Position numbers and translations under genes: made by a program. Below, piece after piece: positions 8,053 to 16,282 of a stretch of 64,000 nt of DNA. Below the pieces are notes generated by a model. That model was not told the DNA's origin, did not search any database, and saw nothing but the letters and a program-made list of their open reading frames with translations. Every line of letters starts with the position of its first letter. The stretch's first letter is position 1. Origin of the DNA: Bradyrhizobium iriomotense (lineage in GTDB: Bacteria > Pseudomonadota > Alphaproteobacteria > Rhizobiales > Xanthobacteraceae); NCBI RefSeq assembly GCF_018129405.1, contig NZ_JAFCLP010000005.1, positions 248,001-312,000 on the forward strand. The letters are read 5' to 3'.

Positions 8053-8871
8053 ATGACCGAGCTCTCCCTCCACCGCGGCATCTCCGCGCACCGCATCGGC
8101 GCGATGATCCTGCGCTACTGGTACCTGCTGCTGTCGTCCTGGCCGCGGCTGCTCGAGCTCTTGTACTGGCCGGCGCTGCAGGTCATCACTTGGGGCTTCA
8201 TCCAGTATTACATCGCGGAAAACGCCAGCTTTTTCGCGCGGGCCGGCGGCACGCTGATCGGCGCCGTCATCCTCTGGGACATCCTGTTCCGCGGACAACT
8301 CGGCTTCTCCATCTCGTTCCTGGAGGAGATGTGGGCGCGCAACCTCGGCAATCTCATGATGAGCCCGCTCAGGCCCATCGAGTTTCTGCTGTCGCTGACG
8401 GTCATGAGCCTGATCCGGCTCGCCATCGGTATCGTCCCGATGACGCTGCTGGCGCTGTTCCTGTTTCACTTCAACGTTTATGCGCTCGGCCTGCCGCTGA
8501 TCGCCTTCTTCTGCAATCTGATCTTCACCAGCTGGTCGGTCGGCATCTTCGTCTCGGGGCTGGTGCTGCGGCACGGTCTGGGCGCCGAGAGCATCGTCTG
8601 GACCTTGATGTTCGCGATCATGCCGCTCGCCTGCATCTACTATCCCGTCAGCGTGCTGCCGGTCTGGCTGCAACATGTCGCCTGGGCGCTGCCGCCGACC
8701 TATGTGTTCGAGGGAATGCGCGCGCTGCTGAGCGAGAACACCTTCAGGATCGATCTGATGCTGGATGCGTTAGCCATCAATGCTGTGCTTCTGGTTGCAT
8801 CTTTTTGGGCATTCCTTGCCCTTTTGCGCAGCGCCAAAAAGCACGGCTCGCTGCTGTCGGGCGGTGAATAA
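8053..8871 (+). CDS. ABC-2 type transporter permease
   Basis: A 272-residue integral membrane protein with about six hydrophobic helices, beginning around residues 17-45 (MILRYWYLLLSSWPRLLELLYWP). The segment LEEMWARNLGNLMMSPLRPIEFL resembles the conserved amphipathic loop of ABC-2 permeases. It should form the membrane channel for the ATPase encoded at 7131. The ATG follows 11 bases after a family D repeat, and no strong ribosome binding site is visible there. Substrate unknown. Confidence 0.87.
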   Translation: MTELSLHRGISAHRIGAMILRYWYLLLSSWPRLLELLYWPALQVITWGFIQYYIAENASFFARAGGTLIGAVILWDILFRGQLGFSISFLEEMWARNLGNLMMSPLRPIEFLLSLTVMSLIRLAIGIVPMTLLALFLFHFNVYALGLPLIAFFCNLIFTSWSVGIFVSGLVLRHGLGAESIVWTLMFAIMPLACIYYPVSVLPVWLQHVAWALPPTYVFEGMRALLSENTFRIDLMLDALAINAVLLVASFWAFLALLRSAKKHGSLLSGGE

Positions 8872-8937
8872 CGTCACTTTCTCGTGGATTCAGGCCGATT
8901 TAACCGTTCCCGCCACGTAGATGTACGGAACCGTGCA

Positions 8938-8971
8938 TTGACGCAATATTACGCATTCGGCAGTATGCTGC
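8938..8971 (+). promoter_or_regulatory. Candidate phaZ promoter region
   Basis: TTGACG (8938-8943) is followed 17 bases later by CAGTAT (8961-8966), a weak sigma-70-like pair. The short dyad GCAG-N4-CTGC lies at 8960-8971. Weak evidence based only on position and sequence. Confidence 0.3.
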
Positions 8972-8992
8972 GATGCGAAGAGGAATATAGCG

Positions 8993-10321
8993 ATGCCTAT
9001 TGGTGAGTTTGGCGGCGCCCCGCCCCTGGCTGCAGAAGGCAGTCCGGTCCTGACGACGCCGATGTACTGGATGTACGAGATGGCCCACGCCTCTCTCAAT
9101 CCGGCCCGTGCAGTCACCGACGCGACGAAGCTGCTGTTTCAGAATCCCCTCAATCCCTGGGCCCGTACCGAGGTCGGCAAGTCGGTCGCCGCGGCCTGCG
9201 AATTGTTCGAGCGCACCACGCGCCGCTACGGCAAGCCGGAGTGGGGCCTCGACGACACCGAGGTCAACGGCCTCCGCGTCCCCGTCGAGATCCGTTCGGT
9301 CTGGGAAAAGCCGTTCTGCCGGCTGCTCTACTTCGATCGCAAGTTCACCCGTCCGCTGCGCAGCCCGCAGCCGCGCGTGTTGATCGTGGCGCCGATGTCC
9401 GGCCACTATGCGACGCTGCTGCGCGGCACGGTCGAGGCCTTCCTGCCGGCGCATGAGGTCTACATCACCGACTGGGCCGACGCCCGCATGGTGCCGCTCA
9501 GCGAAGGGCGCTTCGATCTCGACGACTACATCGACTACATCATCGAGATGCTGCACGTCCTCGGTGGCAACACCCATGTCATGGCGGTGTGCCAGCCTTC
9601 CGTTCCCGTCGTCGCCGCCGTCTCGATCATGGAAGCGCGGCGCGATCCGTTCGTGCCGACCTCGATGACGCTGATGGGCGGTCCGATCGATACCCGCCGT
9701 AATCCGACCGGGGTGAACGACCTCGCCCAGCAGCGCGGCATCGACTGGTTCCGCAACCACGTCATCACCAAGGTGCCGTTCCCGCATCCGGGCATGATGC
9801 GCGACGTCTATCCGGGGTTCCTGCAGCTCAACGGCTTCATCAGCATGAATCTCGACCGGCACATGGACGCGCACAAGCAGCTGTTCGCCAATCTGGTGAA
9901 GGGCGACGGCGACCTCGTCGACAAGCACCGCGACTTCTACGACGAATATCTTGCGGTGATGGATCTCTCGGCAGAGTATTACCTGCAGACCGTCGACACC
10001 GTGTTCGTGAAGCATTCGCTGCCGAAGGGCGAGATGACCCATCGCGGAACCCTTGTGGATCCTTCCAAGGTCACGCGCGTTGCGTTGATGACGGTCGAAG
10101 GCGAGAACGACGACATCTCCGGGCTCGGTCAGACCGAAGCGACGCACGGTCTATGCAGCTCGATCCCCGATCATCGCCGCGTTCATTATGTCCAGAAGGG
10201 CGTCGGACATTACGGCGTGTTCAACGGCTCGCGTTTCAAGTCGGAGATCGTGCCGCGGATTCATGACTTCATGGTCTCGGCCGCGAATCCAAAGAGTTTG
10301 CAGGCTCTCGCGGCTGAATAA
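8993..10321 (+). CDS. phaZ: Intracellular polyhydroxyalkanoate (PHB) depolymerase
   Basis: A 442-residue protein preceded by an AGAGGA ribosome binding site. It matches intracellular PhaZ enzymes: N-terminal MYWMYEMAHASLNPARAVTDATK, central APMSGHYATLLRGTV, and the box AVCQPS with nucleophile Cys200 in place of the usual lipase serine. The C-terminal HRRVHYVQKGVGHYGVFNG carries the likely catalytic His. It degrades native PHB granules to release 3-hydroxybutyrate during carbon starvation. No signal peptide is present, as expected. It stands alone, with no phasin or phaC nearby. Confidence 0.95.
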   Translation: MPIGEFGGAPPLAAEGSPVLTTPMYWMYEMAHASLNPARAVTDATKLLFQNPLNPWARTEVGKSVAAACELFERTTRRYGKPEWGLDDTEVNGLRVPVEIRSVWEKPFCRLLYFDRKFTRPLRSPQPRVLIVAPMSGHYATLLRGTVEAFLPAHEVYITDWADARMVPLSEGRFDLDDYIDYIIEMLHVLGGNTHVMAVCQPSVPVVAAVSIMEARRDPFVPTSMTLMGGPIDTRRNPTGVNDLAQQRGIDWFRNHVITKVPFPHPGMMRDVYPGFLQLNGFISMNLDRHMDAHKQLFANLVKGDGDLVDKHRDFYDEYLAVMDLSAEYYLQTVDTVFVKHSLPKGEMTHRGTLVDPSKVTRVALMTVEGENDDISGLGQTEATHGLCSSIPDHRRVHYVQKGVGHYGVFNGSRFKSEIVPRIHDFMVSAANPKSLQALAAE

Positions 10322-10623
10322 TCCTGAATTTCGGCTTTCCCGTCGAAATTTCCGCCCCTGCCGGAGCCTCCGGGAGGGGTGAGTTCCCTCCAGATTCGCG
10401 GTATTTAGGTAGCGTTATAGGAGTGAGTCAGCCCTCACCCCTTGGGGGTGTCGCATGCGTCCAGCGGGGGCGAAAAAAGCCGGTTCCAACCCCAGTCTGT
10501 AGGGTCTCCCGGACTGAAGAACCCCTGTATATTGGGCAAATGATTTGTTTTTGCGCCGAGCGCTTTCCCTGGCGGTGGTTATGGCAGAATCCGGGCGAAC
10601 TCCTGCCCCCCGGACTGACAGAC
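10322..10623 (+). other. 302-bp gap with several possible hairpins
   Basis: No gene is visible. Just after phaZ, AATTTC...GAAATT and then CCCCT-GCCGGAG...CTCCGG-AGGGG could act as a terminator, though no T run follows. From about 10434 there is CACCCC-TT-GGGGGTG, then CAGTC...GACTG with an internal GGG/CCC. These could be a structured leader or a small RNA ahead of the metallopeptidase gene, but I recognise no known RNA family. Confidence 0.35.
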
Positions 10624-11379
10624 ATGGCCACTCGCGCACTCCTTTATCGTCGGCCCCACGAACCAAAGACCCTCGTCATCACCCACGGATCGCAGTTTTT
10701 CGCGATCCGGCTGCGCCGGCACAGACGCGCGCGCCGCTACACGCTCCGAATTCATCCGAGTGATCGCGAAGCCATCCTCACCATGCCGCCGCGCGGCACG
10801 CTGGCCGAGGCAAAAGACTTCGCGACGCGTCACGGCGCGTGGATCGCGGCACGTCTCGGCCGTCTGCCGAAGGCTGCGCCGTTCCAGCCTGGCACGGTGA
10901 TACCGCTTCGCGGCACGCCTCATCGCATCGTCCATCGCGCAGGCACCCGTGGCACGGTGTGGACCGAGACGCGCGACAGCGGTGAACGCATTCTCTGCGT
11001 TGCCGGCGGGGTCGAACATGCCGACCGTCGTGTGCATGACTTCCTCAAGCGCGAGGCCCGCCGCGACCTGCAGCGCTCGGCGGAAGCCTATGCCGCCGAG
11101 CTCGGCGTCAGGGTCAAGCGCCTGTCGATCCGCGACCAGTCCAGCCGCTGGGGCTCCTGCACCTCGGCGGGCTCGCTGTCGTTCTCCTGGCGCCTGATCC
11201 TCGCGCCACCCTTCGTGCTCGACTATCTCGCCGCCCACGAGGTCGCCCATCTCGTCGAGATGAACCACTCCGCCCGCTTCTGGCGCGTCTGCGGCAAGGT
11301 CTGCCCGTCGATGGAGCGCGCCAAGAAGTGGCTCGATACGCACGGCAATGACCTGCACCGGTATGGGGTCGAGGATTAG
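10624..11379 (+). CDS. YgjP/DUF45-type M48-like metallopeptidase
   Basis: A 251-residue protein starting at the ATG at 10624; the frame is open further upstream to 10423, but without family-like residues. The zinc-protease motif HEVAH is at 205-209 (LDYLAAHEVAHLVEMNHS), with the third ligand region following. The upstream SSRWGSCTSAGSLSFSWRL is the signature of the YgjP/WLM-related DUF45 family. The N-terminal basic region (RLRRHRRARRYTLRI) is also typical. Such proteins are thought to act on DNA-protein crosslinks or in restriction-associated roles, but the function is unproven. Cytoplasmic, single gene. Confidence 0.88.
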   Translation: MATRALLYRRPHEPKTLVITHGSQFFAIRLRRHRRARRYTLRIHPSDREAILTMPPRGTLAEAKDFATRHGAWIAARLGRLPKAAPFQPGTVIPLRGTPHRIVHRAGTRGTVWTETRDSGERILCVAGGVEHADRRVHDFLKREARRDLQRSAEAYAAELGVRVKRLSIRDQSSRWGSCTSAGSLSFSWRLILAPPFVLDYLAAHEVAHLVEMNHSARFWRVCGKVCPSMERAKKWLDTHGNDLHRYGVED

Positions 11380-11782
11380 GGCCTCGCTTCTGACCACACA
11401 CTCGGTGTCGTCCCGGCGAAGGCCGGGACCCATAACCACAGGGAGAAGTTTGGCGAAGACCAGTTGTTCGGTACTTCGACCTTCCGCGATCGATGGATCA
11501 CGCGGTATGGGTCCCGGCCTTCGCCGGGACGACACCGTGGTAGGCGAGGGCCTGCCAACTCTCCGCTCTCCCGGGACGACATCGATGCCGCGAGGCAGCA
11601 TCCAGCGCATTTCGCGCGGTTCTTGTCCGACGCCGCGACGATTGCGCCGGTCGCCCGATTAGCCCCGCCACATCAAACCCTTCGAACGATCCACCCGGCG
11701 TCACGCCTGATGTCGCGTTCTACTGTGCATGGGGTTGTTTTCGCAGTTTTTGTTTCGAGGTCACAAGGATCGCAATTCGCAG
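11380..11782. other. 403-bp gap, partly filled by a family A repeat
   Basis: It holds family A copy 3 (11407-11533), then about 250 bases in which I see no gene or recognisable RNA. The flanking genes converge here (metallopeptidase on plus, penicillin-binding protein on minus). Confidence 0.5.
11407..11533. repeat. Family A dispersed palindromic repeat, copy 3
   Basis: Both ends carry the short hairpin TCCCGGCGAAGGCCGGGA (left) or its inverse (right). The inner arm CCCATAACCACAGGG is present on the left only; the right side has just TATGGG. Confidence 0.85.
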
Positions 11783-13996
11783 CTAGCGATTGCCGCCAAA
11801 CAGCCGGTCCATCAGCCAGCCATCGAGCCCGGCCGCCGCCTCTGGCCGCACATTGGCGCGCGTGGGCTGTGGCGGGCGATAGCCGCCGGCACTCGCCGGT
11901 GCCGGTCCCGGTGCTGCTGTCGGCGGCGACACTTGCGAGGCCGCCTGCGCGAGGTTCGAGAGGCCCCAGGTCGCTTGTGAGTTCGGCAAGTTCGCGACCG
12001 GCACACCCTCGTGCGCCGTCTTCATGAAGCGCGACCAGACTTCGACCGGCAGGCCGCCGCCGGTGGCCTTCTTGGTCGGCGAGTTGTCGTCATTGCCGAG
12101 CCAGACGCCGGTGACGAGGTTGGCGGTGTAGCCGATGAACCAGGCGTCGCGGTAATCCTGGCTGGTGCCGGTCTTGCCGGCCGCCGGCCAGCCCGGGATC
12201 TCCGCCTTCTTGGCGGTGCCTGATATCAGCGTCTCCCGCATCATCGTGTTCATCATCCCGACATAGCGGGGATCGATGACCTGGTTGCGCTCGTCGGGCT
12301 GGCGCATGTAGAGCAGCTTGCCGCTCAGCGTCCTGATCCGCGTGACGACATGCGGCGTCACCGCGAAGCCGCCATTGGCGAAAGGCGCATAGGCGCCGAC
12401 CAGCTCGACCGCCGTGACCTCGGAGGTGCCGAGCGCGATCGAGGCGTTGGGCTCGAGCTTGGAGGAGATGCCGAGCCGGTGCGCGGTGCGCACCACGTTC
12501 TTCGGCCCGACCTCGAGGCCGAGGCGGATGGCGACCGTGTTGAGCGACATCGCCAGCGCCTGCGTCAGCGTCACCGCGCCGAAATATTCGTGGGTGTAGT
12601 TCTCAGGTCTCCAGCCCTTGACCTCGATCGGCGCGTCCTGGCGGACGGTATCCGGCGTCAGGCCCTGCTCGAGCGCGGTCAGGTACACGAATGGCTTGAA
12701 CGAGGAGCCCGGCTGGCGCTTGGCCGTGACCGCGCGGTTGTACTGGCTGTCGGAATAGTTCCGCCCGCCGACCATGGCGCGCACGGCGCCGTCGGGCGTC
12801 ATCGCCACCAGCGCGCCCTGGCTGACATTGAACTTCACGCTCTTGGCCGCGAGCTCGTCGATGATGGCGGCTTCCGCCACGCTCTGCAGCTTCGGATCGA
12901 TCGTGGTCTCGACCTTGATGCTCTCGTCGATCTGGCCGACCAGATCGTCCAGCACCTCGCCGATCCAGTCGGCAACGTAATTGACCGTGCCGGCGCCGGC
13001 CGGCTTCACGTTGTAGGAGGGATGGCCGATCGAGGCCTGCGCCTGCGCCTCGGTTATGAATTTTGCGTCCGCCATCGCCGTGAGCACGATCTGCGCGCGC
13101 GCTTCGGCGCCTTCGGGGTTGCGGTTGGGCGCAAGGCGCGAGGGCGACTTGACGAGGCCGGCCAGCATCGCGGCCTCGGGAACCGTGACGTTCCTCGCCG
13201 ACTTGCCGAAATATTTCTGCGCGGCAGCCTCGACGCCGTAGGCGCCGGAGCCGAAATAGACGCGGTTGAGATAGAGCTCCAGGATCTCGTTCTTGGAATG
13301 CTTGCGCTCCAGCCAGATCGCGAGCTCCGCTTCCTGCAGCTTGCGCTGCATGGTGCGCTCCTGGGTCAGGAACAGGTTTTTCGCGAGCTGCTGCGTCAAG
13401 GTCGAGCCGCCCTGCGACACGCCGCGATGGAGCACGTTGGTCACGAGTGCGCGCAGGATACCGATCGGGTCGATGCCGAAATGCGAGTAGAAGCGGCGGT
13501 CCTCGATGGCGATAAAGGCCTTCGGCAGATACGGCGGCAAGTCCTTCAGCGCGACATTGGCGCCGGCCATCTCGCCGCGCTGTGCCAGCATGCTGCCGTC
13601 GATGCCGACGATCTGGATCGTCGGCGGGCGCTTGGGAATTTCCAGCGACTGGATCGGCGGCAAATGGGCGCCGACATAGATCACGACACCGATCACCGCG
13701 ATGACGCCCCACAGGCTCAGCACCGCGCCCCAATAGACCAGGCGGCCGAGGCCGGCACCGAAGCGCGACTTCGATCGCCGCTTGGCGCCGCTGCGGCCGG
13801 CCGGTGCCTTGCGCTCGCGCGGCGGCTCCTCGACGGCATCCTCAGCTTTGCGCTTGGCGGATGATTTCGCTGATTTCTTCGGCTTGTCCTCGCCGCCGGG
13901 GATGCGGTCCGCAGCCGTGAGGCGCAGATCGGCGAGCGCCGCGGGCAAGCCGAACAGCGGCTCCTTCCGCCCACCCTTTTTCTTTCCCCACGCCAT
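11783..13996 (-). CDS. Class A penicillin-binding protein 1A (bifunctional)
   Basis: A 737-residue protein; ATG at 13994-13996 preferred to a TTG six bases upstream. It has a basic Lys/Arg/Ala-rich cytoplasmic N-terminus (1-80), one membrane helix (about 86-109), and a GT51 transglycosylase domain with catalytic Glu165 in EDRRFYSHFGID and GGSTLTQQLAKNLFL. The transpeptidase domain follows, with SxxK at Ser431 (PGSSFKPF), SLN and KTGT. The C-terminus is a Pro/Ala-rich tail ending GLDGWLMDRLFGGNR. It polymerises and crosslinks peptidoglycan in the periplasm and is a beta-lactam target. A beta-lactamase and a monofunctional transglycosylase (mtgA) lie elsewhere in the window. Confidence 0.95.
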   Translation of the reverse strand: MAWGKKKGGRKEPLFGLPAALADLRLTAADRIPGGEDKPKKSAKSSAKRKAEDAVEEPPRERKAPAGRSGAKRRSKSRFGAGLGRLVYWGAVLSLWGVIAVIGVVIYVGAHLPPIQSLEIPKRPPTIQIVGIDGSMLAQRGEMAGANVALKDLPPYLPKAFIAIEDRRFYSHFGIDPIGILRALVTNVLHRGVSQGGSTLTQQLAKNLFLTQERTMQRKLQEAELAIWLERKHSKNEILELYLNRVYFGSGAYGVEAAAQKYFGKSARNVTVPEAAMLAGLVKSPSRLAPNRNPEGAEARAQIVLTAMADAKFITEAQAQASIGHPSYNVKPAGAGTVNYVADWIGEVLDDLVGQIDESIKVETTIDPKLQSVAEAAIIDELAAKSVKFNVSQGALVAMTPDGAVRAMVGGRNYSDSQYNRAVTAKRQPGSSFKPFVYLTALEQGLTPDTVRQDAPIEVKGWRPENYTHEYFGAVTLTQALAMSLNTVAIRLGLEVGPKNVVRTAHRLGISSKLEPNASIALGTSEVTAVELVGAYAPFANGGFAVTPHVVTRIRTLSGKLLYMRQPDERNQVIDPRYVGMMNTMMRETLISGTAKKAEIPGWPAAGKTGTSQDYRDAWFIGYTANLVTGVWLGNDDNSPTKKATGGGLPVEVWSRFMKTAHEGVPVANLPNSQATWGLSNLAQAASQVSPPTAAPGPAPASAGGYRPPQPTRANVRPEAAAGLDGWLMDRLFGGNR

Positions 13997-14176
13997 ACGC
14001 AATACGCCCGGTCAGCCCGCCCCGCCGCACGCTAGCGGTCGCTGTTTAAGGCCGGGTTACCCCGGCGTTAACGCGCGATTAGGAGGTGCGGCATCCGCCC
14101 GCCGCAGTTTCGCTTCCAGAGCGCCGGCGCTAGGATCGGCGGCATAAAACAAAGGGAACTCACGAAGGGAGCACGC

Positions 14177-14602
14177 ATGGGCCACATCGATCCGACCAAG
14201 GAGATATTTGCGCAATTCCGGGAGAACGATCGCCTGGGCCCGATCCACATGCTCAACCTGGTGCGCTTGCGGAAAGAAGCGGCCTACCCCGACGGCCGCA
14301 AGGCCAGCGGCGCGGAGGCCTATGCGGCCTATGGCCGCGAGAGCGGCCCGGTGTTCGAACGCCTCGGCGGCCGCATCGTCTGGCAGGGCAAATTCGAGCT
14401 GATGCTGATCGGCCCGCAGGATGAACGCTGGGACCATTGCTTCATCGCCGAATATCCGAGCGTTGGAGCTTTCGTCGAGATGATCCGCGATCCCGTTTAC
14501 CGCGAGGCGGTGAAGCATCGCCAGGCCGCGGTGGAGGATTCACGGCTGATCCGGCACGCGGTGCTGCCGGTGGGCAAGAACTTTGGAGAGATACCGACGT
14601 GA
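14177..14602 (+). CDS. DUF1330 family protein
   Basis: A 141-residue cytoplasmic protein with an AAGGGAG ribosome binding site just upstream. The segments GPIHMLNLVRLR, YGRESGPVFERLGGRIVWQGKFELMLIGP and WDHCFIAEYPSVGAFVEMIRDPVYREAVKHRQAAVEDSRLI are characteristic of DUF1330, a ferredoxin-like alpha/beta fold related to dimeric alpha-beta barrel proteins. The function is unknown. It stands alone between a divergent penicillin-binding protein gene and two repeat elements. Confidence 0.85.
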   Translation: MGHIDPTKEIFAQFRENDRLGPIHMLNLVRLRKEAAYPDGRKASGAEAYAAYGRESGPVFERLGGRIVWQGKFELMLIGPQDERWDHCFIAEYPSVGAFVEMIRDPVYREAVKHRQAAVEDSRLIRHAVLPVGKNFGEIPT

Positions 14603-14628
14603 TTGTCGTCGAGGGAATCTCGCCTCAT

Positions 14629-14660
14629 CGTCATGGCCGGGCTTGACCCGGCCATCCACG
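14629..14660. repeat. Family G short palindrome
   Basis: The perfect 9-bp stem ATGGCCGGG / CCCGGCCAT with loop CTTGA at 14633-14655 sits 26 bases after the DUF1330 stop. It is a plausible terminator and lies next to a family B repeat. Confidence 0.65.
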
Positions 14661-14673
14661 GTCTCTTGCTCGG

Positions 14674-14773
14674 TCATTCCGGGGCGGCTCGAAGAGCCGA
14701 ACCCGGAATCTCGAGATTCTCAGGTGCGCAATTGCGCACCATAGTTCGATGCTGTCGCATCGTCCCGGAATGA
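14674..14773. repeat. Family B dispersed palindromic repeat, copy 1
   Basis: The ends are TCATTCCGGGGCG and CGTCCCGGAATGA. Inside are two perfect palindromes, GAATCTCGAGATTC and GGTGCGCAATTGCGCACC. It lies between the convergent DUF1330 gene and the substrate-binding protein gene. Confidence 0.85.
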
Positions 14774-14785
14774 CAGCGAGAGAAA

Positions 14786-16012
14786 CTAACCCGCCGGGCC
14801 CGCATCCTCCAGGATCGGGCCGAACAGCTCCCAGCGCTCGCCGTTGAACTTCATCATCTGAAGCTGCTTGTTGACGCGATAGTCGGTCGGCGACGTGTTG
14901 GCCTTGATGCCGGGCAAGGCGGTGTCGCCGACCACGTCCTTCAGCGAGGCGGCCTGCTTCATGACGTTCTCGCGCGTCAGGTTGTCGCCGCACTGCTGCA
15001 GCACATGGGCGAGGAGTTGGGCGGTGCCATAGCCATAGACGTTGAAGTTCGAATCCTTGTCGCCGTCGGGATAGTACTTCGCCATGAAGTCGAAATATTT
15101 CTTCATGCCGGCGTCGTCCTTCCAGGTCGGATCGAGCGGATCCTTGCCGTAGTTGACGCTGATGACGCCCTTGGCAGCGTCGAGCCCCGCCGGCTTCATC
15201 ACGGCGCCGACCGAGGTGGCGTTGATGTCGACGATCTGCACCGGGTGCCAGCCGATCTCGGCGATCTTCTTGATCGCCTGTGCCGCCTGCTTCGGCGTGG
15301 TCGCGCTGAAGAACAGATCAGTGCCGGCATCCTTGATCTTGAGGATCTGCGAATCGATGGTCGGATCGGAGACTTCGTAGGACGCTTCGGTCACGACCAT
15401 CTTGGCGGCCTTGTCGCCGAGACCGGCCTTGAGCCCGTTCAGATAGTCCTTGCCGAGATCGTCATTCTGATAGAGCACGCCGATCTTGGCGTTCGGATGC
15501 TCCTTCAGAATGTACTGGCCGTAGATGCGGCCCTCGACGAAATAGTTCGGGTTGTAACCCATGGTCCAGGGGAAGTTCTTGGGGTCCGTGAACTTCGAGG
15601 CGCCGGTGGCCGCGAACAGCTGCGGCACCTTCTTGGAGTTGAGATATTTCTGCACGGCCGCGTTCGAGGGCGTGCCGATGATCTGGAAGGTCAGCAGCAC
15701 CTCGTCGCTCTCGACGAGCTTGCGCACCTGCTCCACCGCTTTCGGCGGCGAATAGGCGTCGTCATACTGGATCAGGTTGATCTTGCGGCCGTTGATGCCG
15801 CCCTGATCGTTGATCATCTTGAAATAGGCGGCCTGGGTCTTGCCGATCGACGCATAGGCCGACGCCGGTCCCGAGAACGGCACGGTCTGGCCGACCTTGA
15901 TCTCGGTGTCGCTGGCGCCCGGATCATATTTTTTCTGGGCATTGGCCGCTGAGATCGACAGCGCCAGGGTCAGCGCCGTTGCCGTGGCCAGATGCAGCAT
16001 TCCATTCCTCAT
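14786..16012 (-). CDS. Branched-chain amino acid-type ABC substrate-binding protein (paralogue 1)
   Basis: A 408-residue exported protein. The ATG at 16010-16012 follows a GAGGG ribosome binding site; an upstream ATG at 16075 adds a non-signal-like N-terminus. The signal peptide MRNGMLHLATATALTLALSISAANA ends before QKKYDPGASDTEIKVGQTVPFSGPAS, typical of the LivJ/LivK (Peripla_BP_6) family. Other family segments are INDQGGINGRKINLIQYDDAYSPPK and IGVLYQNDDLGKDYLNGLK. The ligand is probably a branched-chain amino acid, amide or aromatic acid. The neighbour at 16283 encodes a paralogue of identical length. No permease or ATPase partner is nearby. Confidence 0.92.
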   Translation of the reverse strand: MRNGMLHLATATALTLALSISAANAQKKYDPGASDTEIKVGQTVPFSGPASAYASIGKTQAAYFKMINDQGGINGRKINLIQYDDAYSPPKAVEQVRKLVESDEVLLTFQIIGTPSNAAVQKYLNSKKVPQLFAATGASKFTDPKNFPWTMGYNPNYFVEGRIYGQYILKEHPNAKIGVLYQNDDLGKDYLNGLKAGLGDKAAKMVVTEASYEVSDPTIDSQILKIKDAGTDLFFSATTPKQAAQAIKKIAEIGWHPVQIVDINATSVGAVMKPAGLDAAKGVISVNYGKDPLDPTWKDDAGMKKYFDFMAKYYPDGDKDSNFNVYGYGTAQLLAHVLQQCGDNLTRENVMKQAASLKDVVGDTALPGIKANTSPTDYRVNKQLQMMKFNGERWELFGPILEDAGPAG

Positions 16013-16126
16013 TCGCAATTCCCTCAGTTTGTTATTGCCGATGATCTGGCGGGCGCACTGCGCGTCCGACGCCATCGCTGAGGGCGAGTGTGGAGGAGGC
16101 GTTGCTGCGACGCAAGGTCGGCATTC

Positions 16127-16266
16127 GTAGGGTGGGTTAGACGGCGTCTGCGCGTAGCGCAGGCGCTGGCGTAACCCACCACTTTTGTTTCCGCGGAGAT
16201 GGCCAGTGGTGGGTTACGCCCAGCAGTCTTGCGCTTCGCGCAATCTGCTACGCTAACCCGTCCTAC
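16127..16266. repeat. Family C dispersed palindromic repeat, copy 2
   Basis: Outer arms GTAGGGTGGGTTAG and CTAACCCGTCCTAC. Inner arms GCGTAACCCACCACTT and AGTGGTGGGTTACGC pair almost perfectly. It separates the two tandem binding-protein genes. Confidence 0.85.
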
Positions 16267-16282
16267 GATCCGTTCGCGATCG

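Noticed and set aside
10423-10623. Longer N-terminus of the metallopeptidase
   Set aside because: The extra residues from a GTG at 10423 have no similarity to the family and the ATG at 10624 gives a typical start.
12350-13864. Long open frame antisense to the penicillin-binding protein gene
   Set aside because: High GC keeps shadow frames open. Its translation is Arg/Asp/Gly/His-rich with no domain, while the opposite strand has a clear full-length protein with catalytic motifs.
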